Source: Pseudomonadota bacterium (lineage in GTDB: Bacteria; Pseudomonadota; Gammaproteobacteria; Xanthomonadales; Rhodanobacteraceae). From it: 64,000 bases of DNA. The position numbers and the translations under genes were made by a program. The stretch spans positions 26,736 through 90,735 of the forward strand of contig JAJYQO010000093.1 in the NCBI GenBank assembly GCA_021794575.1. The letters run 5' to 3'. The stretch's first letter is position 1. Every line of letters begins with the position of its first letter. The notes under the pieces are model-generated. The model did not search any database, was not told the origin of the DNA, and was given only the letters and a program-made list of their open reading frames with translations. This document shows positions 41,673 through 50,435 of the stretch, piece after piece.

Positions 41673-44330
41673 GTGACCCGGGCCGAAGCCGCGATTCCCG
41701 CGCCGCCGCGGCTGCCGCTCGCGCTGCCGCGCAGCGGCCTGTCCGACGAGGCGCGCTTGGCACTGCGCCAGTTGCTCGAGGACCACGCGCGGGCGCTGGC
41801 GCTGGCGTTCGCCGCCGGTGCCGAGGCGCGTGTGCTGGCAGCGGCGCGCGCCGAACTGGTCGGCCGCGTCGTGGCGCAGGTGTGGACGCTGCATCTGGGA
41901 GCGCCCGCCGGCCTGGCCCTGTTCGCGCAGGGCGGGTTCGGGCGCGGGCGCCTGTTTCCGCATTCCGATGTCGATCTGTTGGTGCTGACGCAGGGCGATT
42001 CCGCGCCATCCTCGCGCGGACTGGAGCGCGTGTTCGCGGTGCTCTGGGATCTGGGCCTGGAGCCTGCTCAGGCGGTGCGCACGCAGGCCGGGCAGCGTGC
42101 CCTGGCCGCGCAGGATCTCAGCGTGTTCACCGCCATGCTGGAGGCGCACTGGCTGGCCGGCGACGCGGCATTGGTCGCGGCGCCGGCGCGGCTGGCGCAA
42201 GACGAAGAACTGTGGCCGCTGCCCGCGTTTCTGGATGCGCGCCGCGCCGAGCAGGCGCAGCGTCGCGCGCGCCGCGGCGATGACAGTTACCGCCTCGAAC
42301 CCGATCTCAAGGACGGCCCCGGCGGTCTGCGCCACCTCGACATGCTGTACTGGCTGGGCCTGCGCATGGGCGCACCGGCCACGCTGGCGGGCCTGGTCGG
42401 GGCCGGTCTGCTCGATGCCGCGGCCGCGCATGAGCTGGATGCCGCCGAGGCGCTGCTGGCACGCGACCGCTACGCCCTGCACCTGCTGGCCGGTCGCGCC
42501 GAGGAGCGCCTGCTGTTCGAGCACCAGCGCGCGCTGGCACGGCAGCTGGGGTATCGCGATGCTGCCGACGCGCTGGCCGTGGAGCGCTTCATGCAGGGCT
42601 ACTACCGCGCCGCCGCCAGCGTGGCGGCGCTGGTCGACGAGGCGGTGGCGCGGCTGGACGCGCGCCAGCATCCGCCGTCGCCCGCCGTGCCGCTGGATGC
42701 GCGCTGGCAACGGCGCGGCGCGGCGCTGGAGCCGCGCGATCCCGGCCTGATCGCGCGGCGTCCGGCCGCCTTGCTCGAAGGCGCGTGCTGGCTGGATGCG
42801 GATGCCGGCATCCAGCATTTCAGCGCCGAGACCGCGCGCGCCGCGCGCGCCGTGCTGCATGAAGCCGTGCTGGAGGATGCGCTGGCGCGCGACCCCGATG
42901 CCCTGCGCGCATTCGACCGGTTGCTGCGGCGCGGCGCCGCCGCGCCGGCGGCGCTGACCGCGCTGGCGCGTATCGGCGCGCTGGGCGCGTTGATCCCGGC
43001 CTTCGCCACGGTCAGCGGGCGCATGCAGTACGACTTGTTCCACATCTATACCGTGGACGAGCACACCTTACATGTGCTGGCGCAACTGGCCGCCTTCGCG
43101 GCGCCCGCCGCCACCGAGCAGTTCGCGCTGGCGCACGCCTTGTGGGCGCGGCAGCGCGCGTTGCCGGTGCTGTTGCTGGCGGCGCTGTTTCACGACATCG
43201 CCAAGGGCCGTGGCGGCGACCACAGCGTGCTGGGCGAGGACGAGGTGCGCGGCTTCGCGCGGCAACTGGGCTGGCCGCAGGAAGACATCGAGGACGTGTG
43301 TTTTCTGGTGCGCGAGCATTTGCTGCTCAGCCAGACCGCGCAGCGCCAGGACATCGGCGATCCACAGGTGGTGGCCCGCTTCGCCGCGCGCGTGGGCAGC
43401 GTGGCGCGGCTGGAGATGCTGTACCTGCTGACCGTGGCCGACATCATCGGCACCAGCCCCAGTCTGTGGAACGGTTTCAAGGACCGCCTGCTGGCCGATC
43501 TCTACCACGCCGCGCGGCGAGTACTCAGCGGCGATGCCGACGCCGCCGACGCCGCCGCCCTGGCCGCGCGCTGCCGCGCGCGGGCGCTGGCGCTGCTGAC
43601 CGAGCAGGGGCATCCGGCTACATCGGTGGCGGCGCTGTGGCGGGACTTTCCCGAGGCCGCCTTCGTGCGCCAGCAGCCCGAGCAGGTGGCCTGGCAGAGC
43701 GCCGCGCTGCTGGCCGCCGCCGCGACACTGCCGGTCGTGGCCGCGCAGGCGAACTCGGTGCGCGGCGGGCTGGAGCTGTTTTTCCTGGCGGCCGACCGCG
43801 ATGGTCTGTTCGCCACCGTCACCGCGGCGCTGGAGCGCGAGGGCTACTCGGTGCAGGAAGCGCGCATCCTGGGCACACCCAGCGGCCGCGCGCTGGACAG
43901 CTTCGTGCTGCTGGACGCGCACGGCGGCGCCGGCAGCGCCGAGCGCGCCGCCCATCTGTGCGCGCGCCTCGAGGCGGCGCTGCGTTCGGCGCGGCGCCCG
44001 CGCGCGCAGCGCAGCCTGCCGCGCCGGCTGCGGCACTTCCAGCGCGCGCCGCGCATCCGTTTCGAGGCGGCCGACAATCCGGCCCGCACCCGCCTGGCAC
44101 TGCGCGCCAGCGACCGCCCCGGCCTGCTGGCCGACATCGCCGAAGCCTTTCTCGAATGCGCGGTGCGCGTGCATGATGCGCGTATCGCCACCTTCGGCGA
44201 CCGCGCCGAGGATTACTTCGAATTGAGCGACCGCAGCGACCGCGCCCTGGACGATGCCGCCCGCGCGCGGCTGGCGCACATGCTCGAACAGCGCCTGGGC
44301 GCGCCCGAACCCACCGCAGGTATCCGCTGA
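41673..44330 (+). CDS. glnD: PII uridylyltransferase / uridylyl-removing enzyme
   Basis: Nitrogen-status sensor that adds or removes UMP on PII proteins. Domains in order: nucleotidyltransferase with [17 protein letters not shown], helical linker with [15 protein letters not shown] domain with [18 protein letters not shown], and two ACT domains ([36 protein letters not shown]). GTG 41673 gives 885 aa (E. coli 890); the open frame begins at TTG 41580. The stop overlaps the dapD start. Confidence 0.94.
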   Translation: MTRAEAAIPAPPRLPLALPRSGLSDEARLALRQLLEDHARALALAFAAGAEARVLAAARAELVGRVVAQVWTLHLGAPAGLALFAQGGFGRGRLFPHSDVDLLVLTQGDSAPSSRGLERVFAVLWDLGLEPAQAVRTQAGQRALAAQDLSVFTAMLEAHWLAGDAALVAAPARLAQDEELWPLPAFLDARRAEQAQRRARRGDDSYRLEPDLKDGPGGLRHLDMLYWLGLRMGAPATLAGLVGAGLLDAAAAHELDAAEALLARDRYALHLLAGRAEERLLFEHQRALARQLGYRDAADALAVERFMQGYYRAAASVAALVDEAVARLDARQHPPSPAVPLDARWQRRGAALEPRDPGLIARRPAALLEGACWLDADAGIQHFSAETARAARAVLHEAVLEDALARDPDALRAFDRLLRRGAAAPAALTALARIGALGALIPAFATVSGRMQYDLFHIYTVDEHTLHVLAQLAAFAAPAATEQFALAHALWARQRALPVLLLAALFHDIAKGRGGDHSVLGEDEVRGFARQLGWPQEDIEDVCFLVREHLLLSQTAQRQDIGDPQVVARFAARVGSVARLEMLYLLTVADIIGTSPSLWNGFKDRLLADLYHAARRVLSGDADAADAAALAARCRARALALLTEQGHPATSVAALWRDFPEAAFVRQQPEQVAWQSAALLAAAATLPVVAAQANSVRGGLELFFLAADRDGLFATVTAALEREGYSVQEARILGTPSGRALDSFVLLDAHGGAGSAERAAHLCARLEAALRSARRPRAQRSLPRRLRHFQRAPRIRFEAADNPARTRLALRASDRPGLLADIAEAFLECAVRVHDARIATFGDRAEDYFELSDRSDRALDDAARARLAHMLEQRLGAPEPTAGIR

Positions 44331-45151
44331 TGCACGCACTGCAAGACGCCATTGAGAACGCCTGGGCCGACCGCGACCGGCTTGACGCGCACGCCATCGA
44401 GACCGGCCTGCTGCCCGTGCTGGAGCAGGTTCTGGACCAGTTGGAGCGCGGCGCGGTGCGCGTGGCCGAGCCGGACGGACACGGCGGCTGGCGCGTCAAC
44501 ACCTGGCTGAAGCAGGCGGTGCTGCTGTACTTCCGCGCGCACGGCAGCCGGCGCATGGAGGGCGGCGCCATGGCCGCCTGGGACAAGGTGCCGCTGCGCT
44601 TCGCGCAGGCCGGTGACGGCGAGTTGCGCGCGCTGGGCGCGCGCGTGGTGCCGGGCGCGCTGGTGCGCCGCGGTGCCCACATCGGCAAGGACGCGGTGCT
44701 GATGCCGAGCTATCTCAACATCGGCGCTTACGTAGGCGCCGGCACGATGATCGACACCTGGGCCACGGTGGGTTCCTGCGCGCAGATCGGCGCGCGCGTG
44801 CATCTGTCCGGCGGGGTCGGCATCGGCGGCGTGCTGGAGCCCCTGCAGGCCGCGCCTACCATCATCGAGGACGATTGCTTCATCGGCGCGCGCTCGGAGG
44901 TGGTCGAGGGCGTGATCGTCGAACGCGGCAGCGTGATCGGCATGGGCGTGTTCCTGGGCCAGAGCACGCGCATCTACGACCGCGCCAGCGGCACGGTGCA
45001 CTACGGCCGCGTGCCGGCCGGCAGCGTGGTGGTGGCCGGCAGCCTGCCCGCCAGCGACGGCACGCACAGCCTGTACGCCGCCGTCATCGTCAAGCGCGTG
45101 GACGAGAAGACCCGCGCCAAGACCGCCATCAACGAGCTGCTACGCGCATGA
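44330..45151 (+). CDS. dapD: Tetrahydrodipicolinate N-succinyltransferase
   Basis: Succinylates tetrahydrodipicolinate in the lysine/diaminopimelate pathway. A short helical N-terminal domain leads to a left-handed beta-helix with [40 protein letters not shown] and [22 protein letters not shown]. Length 273 aa is typical. Start and stop overlap both neighbours (TGATG and ATGA), so glnD-dapD-arsC-like is one operon. Confidence 0.95.
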   Translation: MHALQDAIENAWADRDRLDAHAIETGLLPVLEQVLDQLERGAVRVAEPDGHGGWRVNTWLKQAVLLYFRAHGSRRMEGGAMAAWDKVPLRFAQAGDGELRALGARVVPGALVRRGAHIGKDAVLMPSYLNIGAYVGAGTMIDTWATVGSCAQIGARVHLSGGVGIGGVLEPLQAAPTIIEDDCFIGARSEVVEGVIVERGSVIGMGVFLGQSTRIYDRASGTVHYGRVPAGSVVVAGSLPASDGTHSLYAAVIVKRVDEKTRAKTAINELLRA

Positions 45152-45513
45152 GCATCACGCTGTATGGATTGCCCAACTGCGACACCTGCCGCAAGGCGCG
45201 CAACTGGCTGGATCGTCACGGTATCGGCCATGCCTTCGTGGACTACCGCGCGCAGCGGCCCGAACCGGACATCCTGCGCGACTGGGCGCGCCAGGCCGGC
45301 GGCTGGGACAAGCTGGTGAACAAGTCCAGCCCGACTTGGCGCAATCTGTTACCGCAGCGTCGCAATCCGCAGAGTGACCCGGAATGGACGCTGCTGATCC
45401 GCGAGCATCCCGCGCTGCTGCGCCGCCCGCTGGTGCTGCGTGAGGGTGCACTGCTGGGCACCGGCTTCAGCGACCAGCGGTTCGGCGGCTGGTTCGGCGG
45501 CGGCGCAGGCTGA
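45148..45513 (+). CDS. ArsC/Spx-family reductase-like protein (YffB type)
   Basis: A 121-aa thioredoxin-fold protein of the ArsC superfamily. The N-terminal [16 protein letters not shown] carries a CxxC motif, and the C-terminal [16 protein letters not shown] matches the YffB branch, often located beside dapD or dapE. Arsenate reduction is not implied; glutathione-linked reductase activity is the usual guess. It overlaps the dapD stop. Confidence 0.85.
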   Translation: MSITLYGLPNCDTCRKARNWLDRHGIGHAFVDYRAQRPEPDILRDWARQAGGWDKLVNKSSPTWRNLLPQRRNPQSDPEWTLLIREHPALLRRPLVLREGALLGTGFSDQRFGGWFGGGAG

Positions 45514-45687
45514 CCGGCCGTACTGGGCGGTGCGGTGCGCCGTCCACGCGCGGGCGCCGCCTGCGGCCCCGTCGCCGCGATCCGGGTTGTTGCGGCGGTG
45601 GCGCTGCACGGCCATCTGGGATGCGGCACTGGGTGCCGGTGACCGGTGCGATTACAGTGTCCGCAGGGGGCAGCACGGAGTGGTGCC

Positions 45688-46617
45688 ATGCCGGTGTATC
45701 GCATCCTCAGCTTCGATGGCGGCGGTCTGCGCGGCGTGGTGGCTGCGGTGCTGCTGCAGCGCCTGCAGCAGGCCCGGCCGGCTCTGCTTGCCGACGTCGC
45801 GCTGATGGCCGGCACTTCCACCGGCGGCCTGCTGGCGCTGGGCCTGCGCAGGGGGCTGGCGCCGGCGCAGTTGCGCGCGCTGTACGTGGACCACGGTGCC
45901 ACCATCTTCGATGCGGGGCTGTGGCGGCGCCTGCGCAGCCTGGGCCAGGTCATCGGCGCGCGCTATCCGGCCGAACCGCGCGCAGCGGTGCTGCAGTCCC
46001 TGCTGGGGGCCGACACCCGGCTCGACCAACTCGGCGGCGCGGTGCTGATCACCAGTTTCGACTTGGATCCGGAAACCGCGGATCCGTTGCGCCGCGACTG
46101 GAAGCCCAAGCTATTCCACAACCTGCCGGGCAGCGACAGCGACGGCGCCGCGCGGGTGTGGGAGGTGGCCATGGCCACCAGTGCCGCGCCGACGTTCTTC
46201 CCCAGCTTCGACGGCTATGTGGACGGCGGCGTGTACGCCAACAATCCGGCAATGTGCGCGCTGGCGCAGACGCAGGATCCGCGCACGGGCGGGCCGGTGC
46301 CCTGGGAGTCGATCCGCCTGCTGTCGCTGGGCACCGGCAGCGCGCGGCGCGTGGTGCCCGGCAGCACGCTGGACTGGGGTTACGCGCAGTGGGCGCCCAG
46401 GCTGATCGAATTGATGATGGACGGCGTTTCCGGCATCGCCGACTACCAGTGCCGCATGATGCTGGGCGGCGACCAGTATTTCCGCTATGCGCCGTATTTC
46501 CCGCCCGGCCACAACGTCGGCATGGACGACGTGGAGGCGCTGCCCTGGCTGCTGCAGTGGGCCGAATCGCTGCCGCTGGCGCCGCTGCTGGATTGGCTGG
46601 ATGCGGCGTGGGGGTAG
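45688..46617 (+). CDS. Patatin-like phospholipase
   Basis: A 309-aa acyl hydrolase of the patatin family. The anion hole is DGGGLRG (residues 10-16), the nucleophile is Ser44 in GTSTGG, and the dyad Asp lies in GYVDGGVYANNP. No signal peptide is visible. CACGGAG precedes the ATG, and TACAGT at about 45653 could be a -10 box. It is the last core-like gene before the integron remnant, whose truncated integrase begins 9 bp after its stop. Confidence 0.88.
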   Translation: MPVYRILSFDGGGLRGVVAAVLLQRLQQARPALLADVALMAGTSTGGLLALGLRRGLAPAQLRALYVDHGATIFDAGLWRRLRSLGQVIGARYPAEPRAAVLQSLLGADTRLDQLGGAVLITSFDLDPETADPLRRDWKPKLFHNLPGSDSDGAARVWEVAMATSAAPTFFPSFDGYVDGGVYANNPAMCALAQTQDPRTGGPVPWESIRLLSLGTGSARRVVPGSTLDWGYAQWAPRLIELMMDGVSGIADYQCRMMLGGDQYFRYAPYFPPGHNVGMDDVEALPWLLQWAESLPLAPLLDWLDAAWG

Positions 46618-46625
46618 GGCGCCGA

Positions 46626-46844
46626 CAGCTCCTGATTCTGCGTGCCGGCCGCCACCTGTCCGCGTACCGCCATGTCAGACAGGAACTGCTCGACTTCGGT
46701 CGCACCCATCTCGCGAGGATGGTGCCTGCCATGGAACAGAATAAACCAGCGTACCCACGCCACACACGCCTGCTCGGTGCGCAGGCTGTAGTTTTTCGCC
46801 GCGCGTCGCCGCACCTCATCGAACAGAGGCGGTTGCTGCAGCGC
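46626..46844 (-). pseudogene. intI: Integron integrase N-terminal fragment
   Basis: A minus-strand frame of about 73 residues matching the N-terminal SAM-like DNA-binding domain of IntI tyrosine recombinases: KNYSLRTEQACVAWVRWF, ILFHGRHHPREMGATEVEQFL and AVRGQVAAGTQNQ. A stop (TAA at 46845-46847) lies just upstream, no start codon fits well, and similarity ends at 46626. The whole catalytic domain with the Arg-His-Arg-Tyr residues is missing. It is divergent from the cassette genes that follow, the standard integron layout. Confidence 0.8.
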
Positions 46845-46930
46845 TTACCGGTGGTTCTCCGGTAGAGCGAGGAACCCGACATGTCTGACCGTATCCTCAG
46901 AAACACCAACCCCAGAGCACGAAGACACAA

Positions 46931-47512
46931 GTGAGAAAGCTGAAAATCATCGAGCACATCTCGCTGGACGGCGTGATCCAGCACTCCGCCGATGATGGCG
47001 ATTTCCCCTACAGCGACTGGACCGCGCCCTATCGGACCCAGGCTGGCCGGGACGCGGTCATGGCTGCGCAAGGCGAGCGCTTCGATCTGCTGCTTGGCCG
47101 TCGCACCTACGATATCTGGTCGGGCTTCTGGCCAAAGGCGCCGAGCAGTCCGATGGGGGACCGCCTCAATGCGGCAACAAAATTTATCGCTACCCACCGT
47201 CCAAAAAGTCTTGAATGGGGCCCGTTCGAGAGCCTTGGACCGGACATCGTCGAGGGCATTCGCCGCATCAAGTCGCAAAACGGCCCGGACCTAATCCTCT
47301 GGGGTAGCTCCACGCTGACATCGACGGTGCTCGAACGTGGCCTTGCGGATGAAGTTGTGCTGATCGCCTATCCGGTGCTGTTGGGCACGGGGAAGCGCAT
47401 CTTTGCGGAGGGAACCCCGGCACACTCATTCGAGCTCGTCAGCACGAATGCATTGCCGTCCGGCGTCATCTTCAGTACTTACAAGGTCGCCGGGCCTTTG
47501 AAGACCGGATAG
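46931..47512 (+). CDS. Dihydrofolate reductase / RibD C-terminal domain family protein
   Basis: A 193-aa protein of the DHFR-like RibD_C family, which binds NADPH-type cofactors; substrate unknown. It starts RKLKIIEHISLDGVIQ, has LLLGRRTYDIWSGFW, LILWGSSTLTSTVLERGL and VLIAYPVLLGTGKRIF. The start is GTG. Codon usage is less GC-extreme than in the core genes. First gene after the integrase fragment, so probably the first integron cassette. Confidence 0.85.
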   Translation: MRKLKIIEHISLDGVIQHSADDGDFPYSDWTAPYRTQAGRDAVMAAQGERFDLLLGRRTYDIWSGFWPKAPSSPMGDRLNAATKFIATHRPKSLEWGPFESLGPDIVEGIRRIKSQNGPDLILWGSSTLTSTVLERGLADEVVLIAYPVLLGTGKRIFAEGTPAHSFELVSTNALPSGVIFSTYKVAGPLKTG

Positions 47513-47534
47513 TTCGACGATGCGACATCGCGGA

Positions 47535-47582
47535 GCGACGCCTAACCCACTCGTACGAGCCGCTCCGCGACGGCAGGCGTCG
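47535..47582 (+). other. Degenerate attC-like structured site after the DHFR-like gene
   Basis: Contains GCCTAAC (47540-47546), a good R''-type box, within interleaved inverted repeats: GCGACGCCT pairs with AGGCGTCGC (47574-47582), and CGCGGAGCG (47529-47537) with CGCTCCGCG. A partner GTTRRRY box is not visible before the next gene, so this is either a decayed attC or another structured repeat. Confidence 0.35.
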
Positions 47583-47629
47583 CAAGCACTGCCTGAGGTA
47601 CTCCGCACACTGTCACTCGCAGGCCCACT

Positions 47630-47998
47630 ATGGAACAGAATGACATTGCCATTCCGACACTGCCGAGTCGATCCCTGGGCAACACGCTTTTGTTCTACGG
47701 AAAGCTCGGGTTCGACGGCAAAGTGCTTGGCGCGGGAGACTCCTACGCCATCCTCAAGCGTGGCAACCTGGAACTTCACTTCTTCCTTCATGCCGATCTA
47801 CGTCCTGCCGAATCTTCATCTGGCTGCTACATCCGGATTGGAGACATCGAACGTCTGTACAAGGCATTCTCTTTGGCCAAACTGCCGACCAGAGGCATTC
47901 CTCGAATGGATATCCTCGAAGACAAGCCGTGGGGCATGAGGGAGTTCGCCGTCGTCGACGAAGATGGCAATCTTCTGCGCATCGGGCAAGCTATTTGA
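47630..47998 (+). CDS. VOC-family (glyoxalase / bleomycin-resistance-like) protein
   Basis: A 122-aa single-domain VOC protein. The sequence IPTLPSRSLGNTLLFYGKLGF, LELHFFLH and MREFAVVDEDGNLLRIGQ fits bleomycin-binding (Ble/Shble-like) proteins that sequester drugs as dimers, common in integron cassettes. The actual ligand is unknown. It lies on the plus strand within the cassette array. Confidence 0.82.
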   Translation: MEQNDIAIPTLPSRSLGNTLLFYGKLGFDGKVLGAGDSYAILKRGNLELHFFLHADLRPAESSSGCYIRIGDIERLYKAFSLAKLPTRGIPRMDILEDKPWGMREFAVVDEDGNLLRIGQAI

Positions 47999-48092
47999 AC
48001 CGCAGGCATGAATGCCATCGCCACCCGGCCGTTTAATCCCCCCGTCAGGGGGACGTCCTGCGCCAAGGCGCAAGCCGCTCCTTACGTCGAAC

Positions 48093-48099
48093 GTTGGGC
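48093..48099 (+). other. attC R'-type core box GTTGGGC
   Basis: GAACGTTGGGC sits 3 bases before the methyltransferase ATG and directly ends the ~95-bp gap after the VOC gene. It matches the GTTRRRY recombination core. The opposite R'' box near 47992-48000 is degenerate. Confidence 0.5.
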
Positions 48100-48102
48100 C
48101 GC

Positions 48103-48876
48103 ATGAACACCAGGGTGCCGTCGGTCGCGTCGTTCTACGACGAACTCGCGCCGCACTATCACCTTCTATACGTTGACTGGGAGCGCTCCATAGCGGAGCA
48201 GGGGGAGGCGCTTGCCTCTCTTCTTTCCGCGTTCGGCGTCACAGTCGCAGATCCGATTCTCGATGCCGCCTGTGGTATCGGCACGCAAACACTCGGTCTC
48301 GCGCGTCTCGGATTCAACATAGCGGCCTCCGACATATCGCCCATGGCGGTCGAGCGCTTGCAACAGGAGCTTGTTCAACGTGGTCTTAGCGCCCGCACGC
48401 GCGTGGACGACTTGCGCACGCTGTCACGAGTGGAGTCGTCATCCCTGGCTGCGATCTTGGCCTGCGACAACAGCATCCCGCATCTCCTGTCGGATCGCGA
48501 CATCCTGCAAGCCTTCCGTGCTGCCCACCGTTGCCTTCGTCCTGGCGGCTTGCTCGTCTTCTCAGTTCGAGACTATGCAGCGTTGCCCCGAGTCACCCCG
48601 GACGTACGGCCATATGGTCTCCGGCACCGCGACGGCTGCCGGTTTCTCGCTGTGCAAGTCTGGGAGTGGGAGGGGGAACAGTACGACTTGAGCATGTATC
48701 TCACATCCGAGTCGTCGTCTGGCGAGTGCAACACGAAAGTCCTGCGCAGCCGGTACTACGCCGTCTCGATCGAGCGACTGCAGTCCCTGCTAGCCGAAGC
48801 AGGGTTTGTCGAGGTGGAGCGTCACAACGACATTCTCTTTCAACCCGTGCTCACGGCTCGCCAACGTGTGGTCTAA
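48103..48876 (+). CDS. Class I SAM-dependent methyltransferase
   Basis: A 257-aa methyltransferase. The SAM-binding motif I is ILDAACGIGTQTLGLA, followed by ASDISPMAVERLQ and the motif-IV region ILACDNSIPHL, with CLRPGGLLVFSVRD after it. Target unknown. ATG 48103 is preferred to TTG 48094, which lies inside the attC-type box. Its stop codon TAA is part of the following attC (GTCTAAC), typical for a gene cassette. Confidence 0.85.
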   Translation: MNTRVPSVASFYDELAPHYHLLYVDWERSIAEQGEALASLLSAFGVTVADPILDAACGIGTQTLGLARLGFNIAASDISPMAVERLQQELVQRGLSARTRVDDLRTLSRVESSSLAAILACDNSIPHLLSDRDILQAFRAAHRCLRPGGLLVFSVRDYAALPRVTPDVRPYGLRHRDGCRFLAVQVWEWEGEQYDLSMYLTSESSSGECNTKVLRSRYYAVSIERLQSLLAEAGFVEVERHNDILFQPVLTARQRVV

Positions 48877-48999
48877 CTCTTTGCTGAAGCCAGCCGACTC
48901 GCGCCGGCATGGCACTCGGCCTGCGAGGTGCTCACTACCATCTCCGCCTCGCGGGCCAAGCGCTATACCGACGCACGCGCCTCAGCTCAAGCGTTGGAT
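48871..48999 (+). other. attC site 3 (129 bp)
   Basis: Starts with R'' GTCTAAC (48871-48877), which includes the methyltransferase stop, and ends with CTCAAGC plus R' GTTGGAT (48993-48999). The end sequence CTCAAGCGTTGGAT is very like known attC 3' ends. The next gene starts 40 bases after it. Confidence 0.65.
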
Positions 49000-49038
49000 C
49001 TCATAGGAACGCACCGCCGCCTACAGGAGCATCGCACA

Positions 49039-49431
49039 GTGCCCACCACAGAAGTCCTGGAACGCTTCATAGCGCGCGTCGAAGCAAACGCGCACGCTGA
49101 GGCCGTCGAAGAGTTCTACGCCGAGGCCGCGTCCATGCGCGAGAACCTGGGCCAGCCTCGAATCGGCAGAGATCTGCACATCGCCAACGAGCGGAAGGTC
49201 TTCGCCCGCGCCTCCACTGTGTACTCGAAGTGCGTACGCCCGGTCTTTGTCAATGGCGACAAGGTCGTCGTTCGATGGATCTTCCGTTTTGAGTGGCTGG
49301 ACGGCACGGTCACAGAGATGGAAGAGTTGGCGTACCAACGCTGGGAGGATGACCGAATCGCCGAAGAGCAGTTCTTCTACGACCCGGTGCAACGCATACC
49401 CAAGAGTCCACCGCCGAATGAGGCGGCCTAA
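49039..49431 (+). CDS. NTF2-like / SnoaL-like protein
   Basis: A 130-aa protein with the compact cone fold pattern of NTF2-like proteins: VLERFIARVEANAHAEAVEEFY, a central VVVRWIFRFEWLDGTV and YQRWEDDRIAEEQFFYDP. Function unknown; such proteins bind or isomerise small ligands. GTG 49039 is selected because AGGAG (49025-49029) lies 9 bases before it and the longer frame runs back through the attC. The stop TAA is part of the next attC. Confidence 0.78.
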   Translation: MPTTEVLERFIARVEANAHAEAVEEFYAEAASMRENLGQPRIGRDLHIANERKVFARASTVYSKCVRPVFVNGDKVVVRWIFRFEWLDGTVTEMEELAYQRWEDDRIAEEQFFYDPVQRIPKSPPPNEAA

Positions 49432-49501
49432 CCCTCGGTCGAGGCGAGGCCCAACGGCCGCGCGCCTTGCCGTCAACCCCGCCTCACCTCAAACGTTGAA
49501 C
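49426..49501 (+). other. attC site 4 (76 bp)
   Basis: The clearest attC in the window. R'' GCCTAAC (49426-49432) overlaps the NTF2-like stop; R' GTTGAAC is at 49495-49501. Inner arms pair, for example GAGGCG (49441-49446) with CGCCTC (49480-49485). Length and layout match short attC sites. Confidence 0.75.
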
Positions 49502-49534
49502 CCACGTCAGGCCGCAAAGTGCAGGAGGAGCAAC

Positions 49535-49720
49535 ATGAAGCCGTTCAGTCTCATTGCTGCCCTAGTCTTCGGACTGGTCGCATTGGTGCATGTGCTGCGC
49601 TTGATCCTGGGATGGCCGGTTGTCGTCAACGGCTTCGGTATTCCGCTCTGGGCGAGTGCAGTCGCATGCCTGGTCTCGGCAGTGCTGGCGGTGATGATCT
49701 GGCGGGAGGCCCGCCGATGA
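49535..49720 (+). CDS. Small two-helix membrane protein
   Basis: A 61-aa protein of unknown function with two predicted membrane helices: about residues 4-24 (FSLIAALVFGLVALVHVLRL) and 36-55 (IPLWASAVACLVSAVLAVMI), ending in a basic tail REARR. GGAGGAG precedes the ATG, and the start lies 34 bases after an attC R' box, so it is a typical cassette gene. Small membrane proteins like this recur in chromosomal integrons. Confidence 0.8.
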   Translation: MKPFSLIAALVFGLVALVHVLRLILGWPVVVNGFGIPLWASAVACLVSAVLAVMIWREARR

Positions 49721-49802
49721 GTTTGTGACCTGGCGTTCGAGAGTTGCGGACCGAGCCTTCATCGAGCAGGCAGCCCCGGCTGTGCTTCAATCTGCCGCTC
49801 AT

Positions 49803-49809
49803 GTTGAGC
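49803..49809 (+). other. Possible attC R'-type box GTTGAGC
   Basis: CTCATGTTGAGC, 27 bases before the GFA-like start, resembles the ends of the other attC sites but has ATGTT where the others have A/GCGTT. Its R'' partner was not found in the gap after the membrane-protein gene. Confidence 0.35.
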
Positions 49810-49835
49810 GCCAGCATCACAGGAGACAGAGCGCC

Positions 49836-50357
49836 ATGGTCGACGCGAATGCGTTTCCCGCCGAAGGCGGCTGCGACTGCCGGACGGTGCGCTACCGGAT
49901 GGAAACTGCGCCGCTGTTCGTCCACTGCTGCCATTGTCGCTGGTGCCAGCGGGAGTCTGGCGCTTCGTTCGCGTTGAACGCCCTGATCGAGGCCGATCGA
50001 GTCACCGAACTCGGACAGTCGCCAGAACTGGTTCACACGCCGTCCGAGAGCGGCAGTGGTCAGTTCATCGCCCGCTGCCCGAAGTGCAAGGTCGCCGTCT
50101 GGAGCAACTATGCCGGCGCCGGGCCGCTGATCAGGTTCGTTCGCGTCGGCACCCTGGATAACCCGGACCTCCTGCCCCCGGACATTCACATCTTCACGGC
50201 ATCCAAGCAGCCCTGGGTCGTGTTGCCCGCGGGCACGCCGGCAGTCGCCGAGTACTACGAGCGCGAGCGCCATTGGCCGTCCGTGAGTCTCGCCCGACGC
50301 CGGGCACTTCTTCCGCGCATCGAGGCATACCAGGCCGCGCAGAAGAGTGGCGCCTGA
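49836..50357 (+). CDS. GFA-family (CENP-V/GFA domain) zinc protein
   Basis: A 173-aa protein of the glutathione-dependent formaldehyde-activating enzyme-like family. Zinc-binding cysteines are in GGCDCRTVRY, HCCHCRWCQRESGASF and CPKCKVAVW. Family members include S-(hydroxymethyl)glutathione synthase, but most, probably including this one, have no proven activity. ATG 49836 follows AGGAGA. Its stop lies in GCCTGAC, a one-base variant of an R'' box, suggesting this is the last cassette. Confidence 0.85.
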   Translation: MVDANAFPAEGGCDCRTVRYRMETAPLFVHCCHCRWCQRESGASFALNALIEADRVTELGQSPELVHTPSESGSGQFIARCPKCKVAVWSNYAGAGPLIRFVRVGTLDNPDLLPPDIHIFTASKQPWVVLPAGTPAVAEYYERERHWPSVSLARRRALLPRIEAYQAAQKSGA

Positions 50358-50435
50358 CCCTTCGCCCGGGGCGTCCTCAACTGTCCGCCGCAGCAGGCAA
50401 ACCCATGACGCCAGCACGCGAGCCGCGCGGTGTGC

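Noticed and set aside
47529..47582. Full attC site after the DHFR-like gene
   Set aside because: Only an R'' box and strong inverted repeats are present; no GTTRRRY partner was found, so it is listed only as a degenerate site.
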